From contig NZ_CP195119.1 of assembly GCF_052056915.1 (NCBI RefSeq), positions 2,232,001 to 2,296,000 of the forward strand: 64,000 bases of DNA, in the 5' to 3' direction. The notes below the pieces were generated by a model. The model saw only the letters and a program-made list of their open reading frames with translations. It made no database searches and was not told the DNA's origin. A program made the translations under genes and the position numbers. Shown one piece after another: positions 9,309 to 18,201 of the stretch. The stretch's first letter is position 1, and each line of letters opens with the position of its first letter. This stretch comes from MTP4 sp052056915 (lineage in GTDB: Archaea; Halobacteriota; Methanosarcinia; Methanosarcinales; Methanosarcinaceae).

Positions 9309-9331
9309 TCATCAAAGACTATCCTTTTTTT
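9303..9331. terminator. Bidirectional hairpin terminator, ncRNA copy B
   Basis: An 8-bp stem, GGATAGTC/GACTATCC, with a 6-nt loop is flanked by T-runs on both strands (TTTTTTT on plus, TTTTT on minus). The equivalent in copy A is at 8259-8286. Confidence 0.6.
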
Positions 9332-9712
9332 ACCGGAATAAGCTTCCATGAAAGCGACTACGTTTTGGAAGTAAATTCCCGAGAGTGGACTATTCGGAAA
9401 TAAAACCCCGCAAAAGGGGCAAAGCTTTTTTTGTGGAGATGCTTTCATTTAAGAGGCTAATATTTTCATGGAAGCAAAGTCCATTTCGCACTTCAAATTT
9501 TTTATGGGAGCGGACTTTGCAGAACCGACGTTTTTCAAAGAGAACTCCCTGAAGAGGTTCACATTCATAATACGTCAATTCTCAAAGCTTTGCGTGGGAT
9601 GGGGGATGCTTACCACGCTTGAAACCGTTTTTTCGTATCCAGGCCGGCAGGACAGGAGCAGGCGGGTCTTCCATGTCCTCCTTGCGAAAAACCCAAATTC
9701 TTCCGGGCCGTA
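9303..9712 (-). ncRNA. Candidate structured ncRNA, copy B
   Basis: This is a diverged copy of the RNA at 8259-8683. The minus-strand TATA box lies at about 9737-9747 and the transcript would end at a GGATAGTC/GACTATCC hairpin followed by five T. The conserved 5' segment (CCGGAAGAATTTGGG), the GGACA/TGTCC stem with its GC-rich loop, the GCGTGG/CCACGC stem and the helix pairing 9474-9482 with 9512-9520 are retained. Two CGTTTTT motifs remain (9530s and 9626), and the other motif positions have decayed to T-runs. It is probably co-regulated with copy A, but promoter activity is untested. Confidence 0.6.
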
Positions 9713-9779
9713 CTGGCAATAAATAATATAACTCAAAAATATATAGCATAACCGATGGTGTTTTTAAAATACAGCTCAA

Positions 9780-10194
9780 TATTTTTCCTGACAGAAAAAA
9801 GAACCAACTTCCTGTTTTCAGGAGAAAACGATTTTTACTGAACAGATAATTCCAGCCTGTAAGGAGAAATTATTTCCCTTCAAATATTTGATCTCAGCAA
9901 ATTTTAAAGGGGATATATTAAAAAGGTGATTCCAAACAGGGCCCTAAAAATCTTTTCACAAAATCAAGAAAATCCTTTCAAAGAAGGCATGCATGAAATA
10001 TTAAGTATACGTACCAGTTAAAGATTTACCTTAAAAAATCAGGGATATTAAAATTATGAAAAAGCAGAGAATACATTGAAAGGATAATTAAGAAATCAGA
10101 AAAGAAATGAAAAGAAAAGAAAAGAAAAGAAATGAAAAACAAATAAAAAACGAAAAAGGAATGAATGTGTTTGGAAAACACACCCATTTTGTCT
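9780..10194. other. Intergenic region between ncRNA B and the mrp operon
   Basis: I see no gene. Positions 10083-10160 are a purine-rich AAAAG/AAATG low-complexity tract at the 3' end of the mrp operon. Short open frames here are unsupported. Confidence 0.5.
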
Positions 10195-10545
10195 TCAATC
10201 TTTTCTCTGGCCTGCGTACTCATCAATGCAAGTACCATCACAGAACTTTACTCCCATCCTGTATGCCGCCCGGGCAATCATGTGTCCGGAAATAGGGGAA
10301 GTCAGGAGGATGAAAAGCCCTACTGTAAAGGCTTTGATGCCCATGGGGGTAATACCTTCCTGAAACAGGATGCTCAGGAGAACCCCGAAAGCCCCGAGGG
10401 TACCGACCTTGGTGGTTGCGTGCAGCCTGTTGTAAACATCAGGCAGACGCAGGAGGCCAATCATACCCACAGAGAGGAAGAAGATCCCTACAAGCAGGCT
10501 GATAATGCTAAGGATATCTGCCACGAGTGCCAGTTCATCTGCCAT
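10195..10545 (-). CDS. mrpG: Mrp-type Na+/H+ antiporter subunit G
   Basis: This 116-aa membrane protein has three predicted transmembrane segments and the family signature GMIGLLRLPDVYNRLHATTKVGTLGAFGV. That signature is typical of MrpG/MnhG/PhaG, a small subunit of the multi-subunit Mrp cation/proton antiporter. It is the last gene of the seven-gene operon. Its ATG shares one base with the mrpF stop (TGATG). A near-perfect ribosome-binding site, GGAGGTGATC, lies inside the end of mrpF, so translation is strongly coupled. Confidence 0.93.
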   Translation of the reverse strand: MADELALVADILSIISLLVGIFFLSVGMIGLLRLPDVYNRLHATTKVGTLGAFGVLLSILFQEGITPMGIKAFTVGLFILLTSPISGHMIARAAYRMGVKFCDGTCIDEYAGQRKD

Positions 10546-10817
10546 CAGATCACCTCCCCTTTATCGAGATACTTTGCAACCACAATTGTCCCCACAAAGG
10601 AGATGATTGCAAGGAGCATGGCGACGTCCATCAGGAAGATCGAGCTCGCCTGAAAAGCGTAGAGCGCGAATATCACCACAAGGGCATTACCCATGGCATC
10701 CTCAGCCGCAATCCTGTCCGGAAGAGTCGGACCGTAGAGCACCCTGTAGATACACGGTGCTGTTGCGGCTACCATAATTATCAGGGCCAGGAAGTCTGCT
10801 TGTTCCAGAGTAATCAT
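10545..10817 (-). CDS. mrpF: Mrp-type Na+/H+ antiporter subunit F
   Basis: This 90-aa protein has three predicted membrane helices and the MrpF hallmark YGPTLPDRIAAEDAMGN between helices 1 and 2. It overlaps mrpE by 4 nt (ATGA). It acts as a small structural subunit of the Mrp antiporter in the cytoplasmic membrane, probably contributing to the cation path. Confidence 0.93.
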   Translation of the reverse strand: MITLEQADFLALIIMVAATAPCIYRVLYGPTLPDRIAAEDAMGNALVVIFALYAFQASSIFLMDVAMLLAIISFVGTIVVAKYLDKGEVI

Positions 10818-11311
10818 TCGAATGCCTCCAGCACGTATTTTTCTAGGTCGTCACGGATGGATTCACGGAGACCCTGGGGATCTGACGCGTCGATCGAATG
10901 CACAAAGAGCGCAGTGTTGTCGTCGGAGATGTCCACCGTAAGCGTCCCGGGAGTTAGGGTAATCGTGTTTGCAATACCGGTAATCCCAATATTGGTCTTG
11001 GTTCTTATGGGAACCCTGATAATTCCGGGGTTGATGTCGATTTTTGGGCTAAGAACGATCTTTGCGACCACGATGTTCGCTTTTATGATCTCCTTGATCA
11101 GTACATAGAAGTACACCAGTTTCTTGGGGATCTTTGCAAGCCAATCTCCCGTAGGTGTTACAACTTCATCCAGACGGTAGAGTTTACTGAAAGGCTGGAC
11201 GACCACCATTCCGAAGATGAAGCCCAGGAAAAGGCTGCCTATGGTCACCTGGCCACTTACCAAACACCATATTACCGGGAGTCCCAGGTAAACAATAAGA
11301 CGACGCTTCAT
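10814..11311 (-). CDS. mrpE: Mrp-type Na+/H+ antiporter subunit E
   Basis: This 165-aa protein has two N-terminal membrane helices followed by a soluble alpha/beta domain of the MrpE/MnhE type. FYVLIKEIIKANIVVAKIVLSP and the TLTPGTLTVDI motif are characteristic. The start is backed by GAGGGTGATAAG before the ATG, and it overlaps mrpD by 4 nt. It is part of the antiporter complex that couples proton and sodium gradients, which in a methanogen would connect with sodium-pumping methyltransferase and ATP synthase. Confidence 0.93.
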   Translation of the reverse strand: MKRRLIVYLGLPVIWCLVSGQVTIGSLFLGFIFGMVVVQPFSKLYRLDEVVTPTGDWLAKIPKKLVYFYVLIKEIIKANIVVAKIVLSPKIDINPGIIRVPIRTKTNIGITGIANTITLTPGTLTVDISDDNTALFVHSIDASDPQGLRESIRDDLEKYVLEAFE

Positions 11312-12882
11312 CTTATCACCCTCACTAATACTGCATCAATATAAGGCTGCGGATCTATGACCTGTGCTGCAATTGTCTGTGCAATATCCAGGAGAGGCTC
11401 TGCATATATTCCGAAAATCAGTACAAGTGCTGCCAGGAACAGGATCGGGCCCACCATCAGGAAGGACAATTTGTGATGGGAATATTCCCCGTACTGCGGA
11501 TCCCTTTCTCCCCAGAAGATAAGCATCCAGCCTCTGAACATATAGAACAGAGTGAATACTGCAAACACCAGGGCGATCAAAATCGGTATGTAGAACTCCG
11601 ACCTGAGACCTGTGTCAAAGAGTGAGAACTTGGCAATGAACCCGCCCATCGGGGGCACCCCTCCAATGGACATTGCTCCCACCAGGAAAGCACCGGCCAT
11701 TAAAGGATTGCTGTTAATCATGCCGCCCATCTTGCGCATATCCCTTGTCTCCGCGTGGTGGATGATTCCACCGGAAGTAAGGAACAACATGCTCTTTGCA
11801 AGAGCGTGGTTTACCAGATAGACAAAAGAAGCTGCAATGATTAAAGTGGCTCCAGCCACAAAACCTTCTGCATAAGCGACTGCTCCCATTCCAAAGCCCA
11901 GGAAGACGTATCCGATCTGGGATACACTGGAATAAGCCAGTAGACGCTTAACATCATTTTGCCCTATGGCAGAGGTTGCTCCAAGTCCTATGGTAATCAG
12001 AGCCATCATGAGGAGAATCGGTCCAAAGACCCCTTGAAGGGGAGCAAAGATCACAAAGAGGACCCTAAGTATGCCATAAGCTCCGATCTTAATAATCACA
12101 CCACTCAGCATTGCACTAATCGGGGACGGAGCTGTGGGGTGCACATCCGGAAGCCAGTAGTGCAGAGGGAAGACTGCTGCCTTTCCTCCGAATACGATGA
12201 TGAAGAGCAGCCCGATAGCATACATGTGCCAGGGAAGGGTTCCTGCCTCGGCAAGAATCCTGACCTTAATGGCAATGTCAGCCATGTTCAGGGAACCGAT
12301 GGAAGCGTAGAGAGAAGCTACGGCAATCAACATCACGTTTGACCCGAGCATGTTCAGGACAATGTACTTCAGGGTGGCTTCCATCTTATCCGAGATTTTC
12401 GTAACCGTTGAGGTTTCGTTTGCAACGATCAAAGCTCCCGAGGAGAGCAGCATGATCTCGAAGAAGACAAACAGGTTGAAGATATCCCCTGTCAGGAAGA
12501 TACCGTTGATCCCGGCTAGCATCAGGTTGTACAGGGAATGGTAAGTCAGGTTCAGGGATTTACTTTCGATATAATCGTAGGAGTAAATCAGGCCCATACA
12601 GCCGATTAAGCAGTTTAGGCCTACCATTGAAGCACTGAGGAGGTCGGCTACAAGCACGATCCCGTACTTCCCGAATTCTCCAACTTCATAAACCGTAATC
12701 CCGCCATTCCAGACCGAAGAGAGCAGGAGCCCGCTTAAAGCCAGCAACCCAACACTTGCCACCATATCCAGTGCCTTTTGCAGCCCCGGAGAAGATTTGG
12801 TCAGGATCGTGATAGGAGCCATCAAAAGGGGAATGGCAATCAGGAGGATTGGAAGATGTTCCATTAAAAAGCTCATCCCCAC
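11308..12882 (-). CDS. mrpD: Mrp-type Na+/H+ antiporter subunit D
   Basis: This 524-aa proton-channel-like subunit is homologous to NuoN/NuoM of complex I, with about 14 membrane helices. The proton-translocating core is visible as LSGVIIKIGAYGILRV (Lys in mid-membrane), VKRLLAYSSVSQIGYV and VNHALAKSMLFLTSGG. It overlaps mrpC by 10 nt, and a GGAGGT ribosome-binding site lies within mrpC. MrpA and MrpD are the two antiporter-like subunits. The complex probably adjusts the H+/Na+ ratio. Confidence 0.95.
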   Translation of the reverse strand: MGMSFLMEHLPILLIAIPLLMAPITILTKSSPGLQKALDMVASVGLLALSGLLLSSVWNGGITVYEVGEFGKYGIVLVADLLSASMVGLNCLIGCMGLIYSYDYIESKSLNLTYHSLYNLMLAGINGIFLTGDIFNLFVFFEIMLLSSGALIVANETSTVTKISDKMEATLKYIVLNMLGSNVMLIAVASLYASIGSLNMADIAIKVRILAEAGTLPWHMYAIGLLFIIVFGGKAAVFPLHYWLPDVHPTAPSPISAMLSGVIIKIGAYGILRVLFVIFAPLQGVFGPILLMMALITIGLGATSAIGQNDVKRLLAYSSVSQIGYVFLGFGMGAVAYAEGFVAGATLIIAASFVYLVNHALAKSMLFLTSGGIIHHAETRDMRKMGGMINSNPLMAGAFLVGAMSIGGVPPMGGFIAKFSLFDTGLRSEFYIPILIALVFAVFTLFYMFRGWMLIFWGERDPQYGEYSHHKLSFLMVGPILFLAALVLIFGIYAEPLLDIAQTIAAQVIDPQPYIDAVLVRVIR

Positions 12883-13298
12883 AACCTCCTGAGTTCCTGT
12901 ACATCGGTGGTACCGTATTCTTCATAGGTACGGTATGCGAGGGTCAGGATAAAGGCCGTTGTCGCAAGCCCAATCACAATGGCTGTGAGCACGAGGGCCT
13001 GAACCAGGGGGTCCGCAAACTCCGTATATGGGTTGGTCGTTATCGGCCCGATTACCCCTGCTGCCACGTCATCAGCGACCATCAGGCCCTGGTCAAGACC
13101 ATGAACAGCCTGGTGGTGTTCCAGGATCGGCACGAGGGTACCGTCACTGAAAACCCCGCTTGCAACAATATAGAGGTTTATGGCATGGGAAACGATCCCA
13201 AAACCGATAATAACTTTCATCATATCCCGTCTGAGGATCAGGAAAGTCCCGATTCCAAAGAGCAGAGATATAGTGAGAGCAAGCATAACATTATTCAT
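12873..13298 (-). CDS. mrpC: Mrp-type Na+/H+ antiporter subunit C
   Basis: This 141-aa NuoK-like subunit has three membrane helices and the conserved MKVIIGFGIVSHAINLYIVASG and DPLVQALVLTAIVIGLATTAF segments. The loop between helices 2 and 3 (about residues 48-75) is longer and more acidic than in complex I NuoK, as is usual in Mrp. It overlaps mrpB by 4 nt. Confidence 0.94.
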   Translation of the reverse strand: MNNVMLALTISLLFGIGTFLILRRDMMKVIIGFGIVSHAINLYIVASGVFSDGTLVPILEHHQAVHGLDQGLMVADDVAAGVIGPITTNPYTEFADPLVQALVLTAIVIGLATTAFILTLAYRTYEEYGTTDVQELRRLWG

Positions 13299-13747
13299 TT
13301 TCCACCCTCCGGGTCTTTTCCTTTGTCCATACCTACTTGCGTTACGATAAACAGTAGTCCGCCAATCACAACAAAGTATACACCAAGGTCAAAGAACATC
13401 GATGAGACCAGTTCGAGCTCACCCAGGTGGAAACCTCCCACTATCAGCGGGGATAACTCAAACGCACTTCTGAAATAGTTGTGACCTGCAAGTAAGGGGG
13501 ACAGCGCCGTTATGCTTGCAAATAAGAGACCATAGCCGAACCAAGTATGCCAGTCCGGGTTCCAGAATTTCTTGACATCCTCGTACCCGTATGCCACGTA
13601 GATCAGTCCGATTCCGCATGCACAGAGCACACCGCCGATGAAACCTCCACCCGGCCGATTTCCTCCGATCAGCAGAAGGTCGAGTGAGTAGAGCATGTCC
13701 ACCATCAAACAAACCTTTGCGATTGTTTTGGTTATTACCGTGGTCAT
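13295..13747 (-). CDS. mrpB: Mrp-type Na+/H+ antiporter subunit B
   Basis: This 150-aa membrane protein matches the MnhB/MrpB family, with NRPGGGFIGGVLCACGIGLIYVAYG and a C-terminal FDLGVYFVVIGG. About four transmembrane helices are expected. A strong ribosome-binding site, GGAGGTGA, precedes the ATG within the end of mrpA, and the genes overlap by 4 nt. Confidence 0.94.
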   Translation of the reverse strand: MTTVITKTIAKVCLMVDMLYSLDLLLIGGNRPGGGFIGGVLCACGIGLIYVAYGYEDVKKFWNPDWHTWFGYGLLFASITALSPLLAGHNYFRSAFELSPLIVGGFHLGELELVSSMFFDLGVYFVVIGGLLFIVTQVGMDKGKDPEGGK

Positions 13748-16173
13748 TCTTCCTCACCTCCTTCAGCTGCAGATCCGGATCCGGCTCTACTCAGGATCAG
13801 GTTATAGACACCCAGAGCTGCAAGGGACAGCACCGAAATTTCTCCGATGGTATCGTAGCCTCTGAAGTCCACGACTATCACGTTTACCACGTTGAGTCCA
13901 CCGGTCAGCTGCAGGCTGTATTCCATGAAGTAGTGAGAGAAGGACTCGAATGGGCCCAGGATTCCAACGCCTGCGTTTACCATAATGGCAAAGACTGAAA
14001 ACGCAACTGCACCTGAGATTACAAGGTTCACCAGGACTTTACCCGCTGGCATGGGCTCTTTGAATTTCTGGGGGAGCCTCATGATTACCAGGATGAAGAT
14101 AATGGTGGAAAGCGTTTCCACACAGACCTGGGTCATTGCAAGGTCAGGGGCTTTGAGGTACATGTAAAGCAGAGATACCAGGAAACCTACACCAGAGAGG
14201 GATATGACCGCAGGCAGGTATCTCGGGATTATCGCAGCACCCAAAGCTGTTACAATAATCAGGGCATAGAGAACGATTTCGTAGGGCTGTGCACTGAAAT
14301 TCATGCCCTCAGGCAGGATGTCTGCAAAACCGTATCCTAATCCGAAGTAAGCCAGGAACGGGGCCACTACCAGGAAGATCATGAAAAGTTGCACGATCTT
14401 GATATAGCCTCCCAGGGGACCTGGCTGGGTAATGATTGCAAACTTCTTGCATATACCCTTTGCATTGTTTACGGTTGCATCGTACCAGTAGTTCACACTG
14501 ATCCAGGGGAGCTTGGCATTGAAGCTGTTCTGCCAGGCAGCGAGTGGGTCATAGAACTTGTAAAGCACGATACCGATGGCAAAGGTTGCTATCGTCATCA
14601 AAAGCGGCGTGGTAACTCCATGCCATAGCGCTACGTGCAGGTGTTCGGCACCTGGAACCTGACCACTGTATGCAGGCTGGATCAGAGTCTCAATCGGGAA
14701 CTTCGGATAGATACCGAAGAAGATGATCAGACCTACCAGGAAGAAGGCCGGAGTCAGCATGACCCAGGGGGCTTCATGCACATGGTGAGGGATGTCCGGG
14801 TCTGTGGTCCTTTCTCCAAGGAAAATCCCGTCTATCAGCCTGATGGAATACATAAGGGTGAAAACACCACCCATCACTGCAACCACCGGGAAGATGATGT
14901 TCCAGGGTCCTCCGTAGGTTTCCGTAACCAGCGCACCTATCTCAAGAGATGTTTCATAGAACATTTCTTTGCTCAGGAAACCATTGAGTGGGGGTACACC
15001 TGCCATGGAAGCTGCTGCAATAACTCCGATTATAAATGTTTTTGGCATCTCCTTTCGCAAACCACCCAGTTTTCGTATGTCTCGGGTGGCGGTCTCATGA
15101 GCCACTATACCCGCCATCAGGAAGAGCGTAGCTTTAAAGGTAGAGTGGTTTAGCAGGTGGAAAGTCGCTGCAGCGAAGCCCAGGCCCGGATGTTCGGCCG
15201 TACTATAGCCGTACATGGTCATCAGATAAGCCAGCTGGCTGATTGTCGAATAGGCCAGGATACCTTTGATGTCCGTCTGCCGGAAGGCCATGAAACCCGC
15301 CATCACCATGGTGATCATTCCTGTTCCTGAAACAATGATCAGCCATTCGGGAGTACCCGAAAGGATGGGGTGTAGCCTTGCAACCAGGTAAACACCGGCC
15401 TTGACCATTGTAGCCGAGTGCAGGAATGCACTTACAGGAGTCGGAGCTTCCATAGCATTGGGCAGCCAAATATAGAAGGGTCCCTGTGCCGATTTGGAAG
15501 CAGCCCCGATAAAGATCAGGATGAGGGTTACAAGGTAAAGCTCACTTCCATGAACTGCCGAGAGCAGTTCAGCACTCTGGGCAACCTCCGATATCCCGTA
15601 GGTACCTGCAGCAATCCTTAGCAGCAGGAAACCTAAGAACATGAAAAGTCCGCCACCGGCCGTTACCAGCAGGGCTTTGGTTGCGCCGTATACGGATTCT
15701 GGTCTTTCTCTCCAGTATCCGATAAGCATGAACGATGTGATACTAGTCAGTTCCCAAAAAATAAACATCTGGATTGTATTATCCGTATAGGCAATGCCCA
15801 GCATTGCACCCATGAAGAGTAGGAGCCACTGGTAGTACCTCGGCAGGTCTTCCTTTGTGGACATGTAACCGTTTGAATAGGACATGATGATAACACCAAC
15901 GCCTGAAACGATTAGCGCCAGGAGAACGGCCAAGCCGTCTCCGTAAATGTCAAAAGATAGACCCGCTGTCGGCAACCAGACCCACGAACCCTGTACAGGA
16001 GTGCCCGCCATAGCGTAAGGGATAACCTGGGTATTCAGTGCAAAACAGACAAACGCAATGCCTGCTGCAATCCAGCCTATCCTTTGTTTAAATACGCTAT
16101 ATAATACGGGTAATGTCCATGCAAGTATAAATGGTAAAAAGACAGCTATTACTATTGCATTAAATGGATCCAT
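13744..16173 (-). CDS. mrpA: Mrp-type Na+/H+ antiporter subunit A (MrpA with MbhD/MbhE-like C-terminus)
   Basis: This 809-aa protein is the largest Mrp subunit. Residues about 1-500 are NuoL-like antiporter helices, with ALLVTAGGGLFMFLGF, HSATMVKAGVYLVARLHP, IKGILAYSTISQLAYL and LLNHSTFKATLFLMAG. After a loop the C-terminus adds an MbhD-like helix set (YLKAPDLAMTQVCVETLSTI) and an MbhE-like end (VVNVIVVDFRGYDTIGEISV), the full-length MrpA arrangement. It is the first gene of the operon, and a TATA-like ATTTTTATG lies about 60 nt upstream. Mrp is described in Methanosarcina acetivorans, where it supports growth on acetate. Its presence here suggests a similar ion-balance role. Confidence 0.95.
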   Translation of the reverse strand: MDPFNAIVIAVFLPFILAWTLPVLYSVFKQRIGWIAAGIAFVCFALNTQVIPYAMAGTPVQGSWVWLPTAGLSFDIYGDGLAVLLALIVSGVGVIIMSYSNGYMSTKEDLPRYYQWLLLFMGAMLGIAYTDNTIQMFIFWELTSITSFMLIGYWRERPESVYGATKALLVTAGGGLFMFLGFLLLRIAAGTYGISEVAQSAELLSAVHGSELYLVTLILIFIGAASKSAQGPFYIWLPNAMEAPTPVSAFLHSATMVKAGVYLVARLHPILSGTPEWLIIVSGTGMITMVMAGFMAFRQTDIKGILAYSTISQLAYLMTMYGYSTAEHPGLGFAAATFHLLNHSTFKATLFLMAGIVAHETATRDIRKLGGLRKEMPKTFIIGVIAAASMAGVPPLNGFLSKEMFYETSLEIGALVTETYGGPWNIIFPVVAVMGGVFTLMYSIRLIDGIFLGERTTDPDIPHHVHEAPWVMLTPAFFLVGLIIFFGIYPKFPIETLIQPAYSGQVPGAEHLHVALWHGVTTPLLMTIATFAIGIVLYKFYDPLAAWQNSFNAKLPWISVNYWYDATVNNAKGICKKFAIITQPGPLGGYIKIVQLFMIFLVVAPFLAYFGLGYGFADILPEGMNFSAQPYEIVLYALIIVTALGAAIIPRYLPAVISLSGVGFLVSLLYMYLKAPDLAMTQVCVETLSTIIFILVIMRLPQKFKEPMPAGKVLVNLVISGAVAFSVFAIMVNAGVGILGPFESFSHYFMEYSLQLTGGLNVVNVIVVDFRGYDTIGEISVLSLAALGVYNLILSRAGSGSAAEGGEEE

Positions 16174-16228
16174 GAATCATCAACCCAACCTCTGAAATTG
16201 TTTATAGATTCAATTAGTTATAGTCAGG

Positions 16229-16241
16229 CATAAAAATTTCA
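16229..16241 (-). promoter_or_regulatory. Probable mrp operon promoter (TATA-like)
   Basis: The minus strand reads GAAATTTTTATGCC about 60 nt before the mrpA ATG, followed by GAGGTTGGGTTGATG as a distant ribosome-binding region. Confidence 0.35.
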
Positions 16242-17025
16242 ATCCAAAATTCAATCCACGTAGAAAATAAAGAGATGTAGTTAGCCTCTATTTTCCTCAG
16301 CCTATACTCTTTTGTCATATAGTAAAAATGTTTCGGTTTTTGTTTGAGGCCTCTTCAATATCAAGCAAACTATTTTTTGCTCAAACCTACATAAGAAACC
16401 CCACCCACAGATTCCCGAATAACGGTGTGACATCCTCCCATCAAACCTACATATTTTTCCTTAATTCCAACGCCATTGAAATTTTTTGTATATTGTGAAA
16501 AGAATTTTAGCTGCATAATAAAGGAAGTAAATAAATGACCCCCTCCGACATCAATGAAAATTATAGCATTCTGTAGATAGATATTTTTTTGAAAGAAAAT
16601 TGCAAAAACAAAAAGCTAAACATTAAAAATATAAATTTTTCACAATATATTTAAATAACACAATAGAAATAGAATTATGCAATGCGTATGAAAAAATTTT
16701 ATAAATATAATCAAATATAACAAAAAATATTTTGTATATTTTAAAAGAAAAACATAGAGAGATTTTTATGGAATTATAAAAGTTGCCTGGAAAAAATTGG
16801 TCGAAAAAACGAATATTTATGCAAAAAAAGGAAAAAAAAAGGAAAAATGTTTATTAGACAAAGTTTCCAAAAAACCGGAGTAGTTAGAAAACAGGCAAGA
16901 CAGAAAAAAGGAAAACTGTTCGCAATAGAAAATAGTCAGACAAAAAAAAGAAAAACCGACTAAAAAATCTGTCTAAGAGGTATAATACAAAAATATGAAA
17001 AAACTCCCAAACCAACAGAATCTGG

Positions 17026-17217
17026 TCAAACAATTCAAATCAAACAATTCAAATCAAACAATTCTATCAAACAATTCTATCAAACAATTCTATCAAACAA
17101 TTCTATCAAACAATTCTATCAAACAATTCTATCAAACAATTCTATCAAACAATTCCTATCAAACAATTCTATCAAACAATTCCTATCAAACAATTCCTAT
17201 CAAACAATTCCTATCAA
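17026..17217. repeat. 13/14-bp tandem repeat, about 14 copies
   Basis: The unit is TATCAAACAATTC, with early copies reading AATCAAACAATTC and late copies having an extra C. There are no spacers and no dyad, so it is not a CRISPR array. Confidence 0.93.
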
Positions 17218-17651
17218 GCAGAATCTCGACGAACAGAAAAGATTTTTTTAGGATACAGACGGAAAAAATATCCGGTCAGCAAGTAAAAGGTCACTTCAGA
17301 AAAGCAAAACGCAAAAGAAAGTTTTCACCTTCTTCTGCTTTATTCTCATTTGTTCCCCTGATATAATATTCTCAATATCTCTTTCACCGTCTCCAGAAGA
17401 CTTTTCCAGAAGTTTCAAGTATTTTCAGTAAGTGTCCAGAATTTTAAGACTTTTTTGGAGGGGTTGTTATTATTCGAAACCCTTTTGATGGATTTATTTA
17501 AGCTTCATTAAAGCACCATTCAAATTTGACAGGGTCTCAATTATCAGGGTTTCTTTCGGGTTTCTTTTCGGATTTCCACTTGGATTTTTTCAGATTATTT
17601 TGTTGATCTTTTGGGTTTCTTCAGGTCCATTCGGGATTTCTCTAAATCCCT

Positions 17652-18152
17652 TTACTCAATATCAATTGTTATGGGGCCTTCTTCCAGATAGCGCCTGAAG
17701 GTCACTTCAAGTACACCGTTTTTGTAACTTGCCTTCGCACTCTTAGGGTCTACCGGAACCGGAAGCTCCACATTTTCCGAGTAACTGCCGGAAAGTCCTG
17801 AAACCATGATTTCAAGGGAACTGGCTGTTGCCCGCAGGCAGATATCTTCTTTTTCGGCTTCTGGAAACTCTGCAAGTACCTGAACCGTTTCATCAGTTTC
17901 GAATACATCGATCAAAGGTTCTTTAGCTTCAGGGGAAACGAAATCCCCTTCCTCCTGGGAAGATTCAGAAACGTTTCCGAACTCCCGGATCTCCGGGTCT
18001 TCGCCCGGGCGGTGGATGATGGAAAATCCGTAAACAAAGGGAGAGGATTCCCCCATCTCATCCAGGAGGGCATCTATCATCTCTTCCAGATTGTCAAAAA
18101 GTTCGGATCCAAAGTCTTCAAAGAAATCTTTTCTTTTTCTTGCGCCCACCAT
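17652..18152 (-). CDS. Hsp20-family small heat shock protein, copy 2
   Basis: This 166-aa ATP-independent holdase chaperone has an alpha-crystallin domain at about residues 75-160, with DVFETDETVQVLAEFPEAEKEDICLRA, a VELPVPVDPKSAKASYKNGVLEVTF strand pair and a short C-terminal tail. The conserved A-x-x-x-N-G-V-L motif is present as ASYKNGVLEV. The ATG at 18152 has GAGGT six to seven nt upstream. A longer frame exists but runs into the neighbouring gene. It lies 49 bp downstream of a paralogue in the same direction, so they are likely co-transcribed. Confidence 0.9.
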   Translation of the reverse strand: MVGARKRKDFFEDFGSELFDNLEEMIDALLDEMGESSPFVYGFSIIHRPGEDPEIREFGNVSESSQEEGDFVSPEAKEPLIDVFETDETVQVLAEFPEAEKEDICLRATASSLEIMVSGLSGSYSENVELPVPVDPKSAKASYKNGVLEVTFRRYLEEGPITIDIE

Positions 18153-18201
18153 TATTACCTCTGCTTTTCCTTGCGCTCCGGAAAACTTTACTCGGAAAAC
18201 T

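Larger units (their letters stand above)
16174..17651. other. 1.48-kb AT-rich gene-free region upstream of mrp
   Basis: No convincing gene lies here. It holds a duplicated TCAAACCTACAT motif (about 16380 and 16442), long A/T-rich stretches (16500-16980) and a 13-bp tandem repeat. The 123-codon plus-strand frame at 16995-17366 is simply the translation of that repeat. A small RNA transcript cannot be excluded. Confidence 0.6.

Noticed and set aside
8910..9340. Pyrrolysine readthrough of the TAG at the end of the pentapeptide frame
   Set aside because: The continuation runs through a terminator hairpin and soon stops. Nothing supports decoding here, and no known pyrrolysine methyltransferase gene is present.
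17026..17217. Repeat array considered as CRISPR
   Set aside because: Units are 13-14 bp and directly abutting, with no unique spacers and no cas genes nearby. The same holds for the other tandem repeats.
16995..17366. 123-codon frame on the plus strand
   Set aside because: It is almost wholly the translation of the 13-bp repeat (NNSIKQFYQTILS) and has no supported start.
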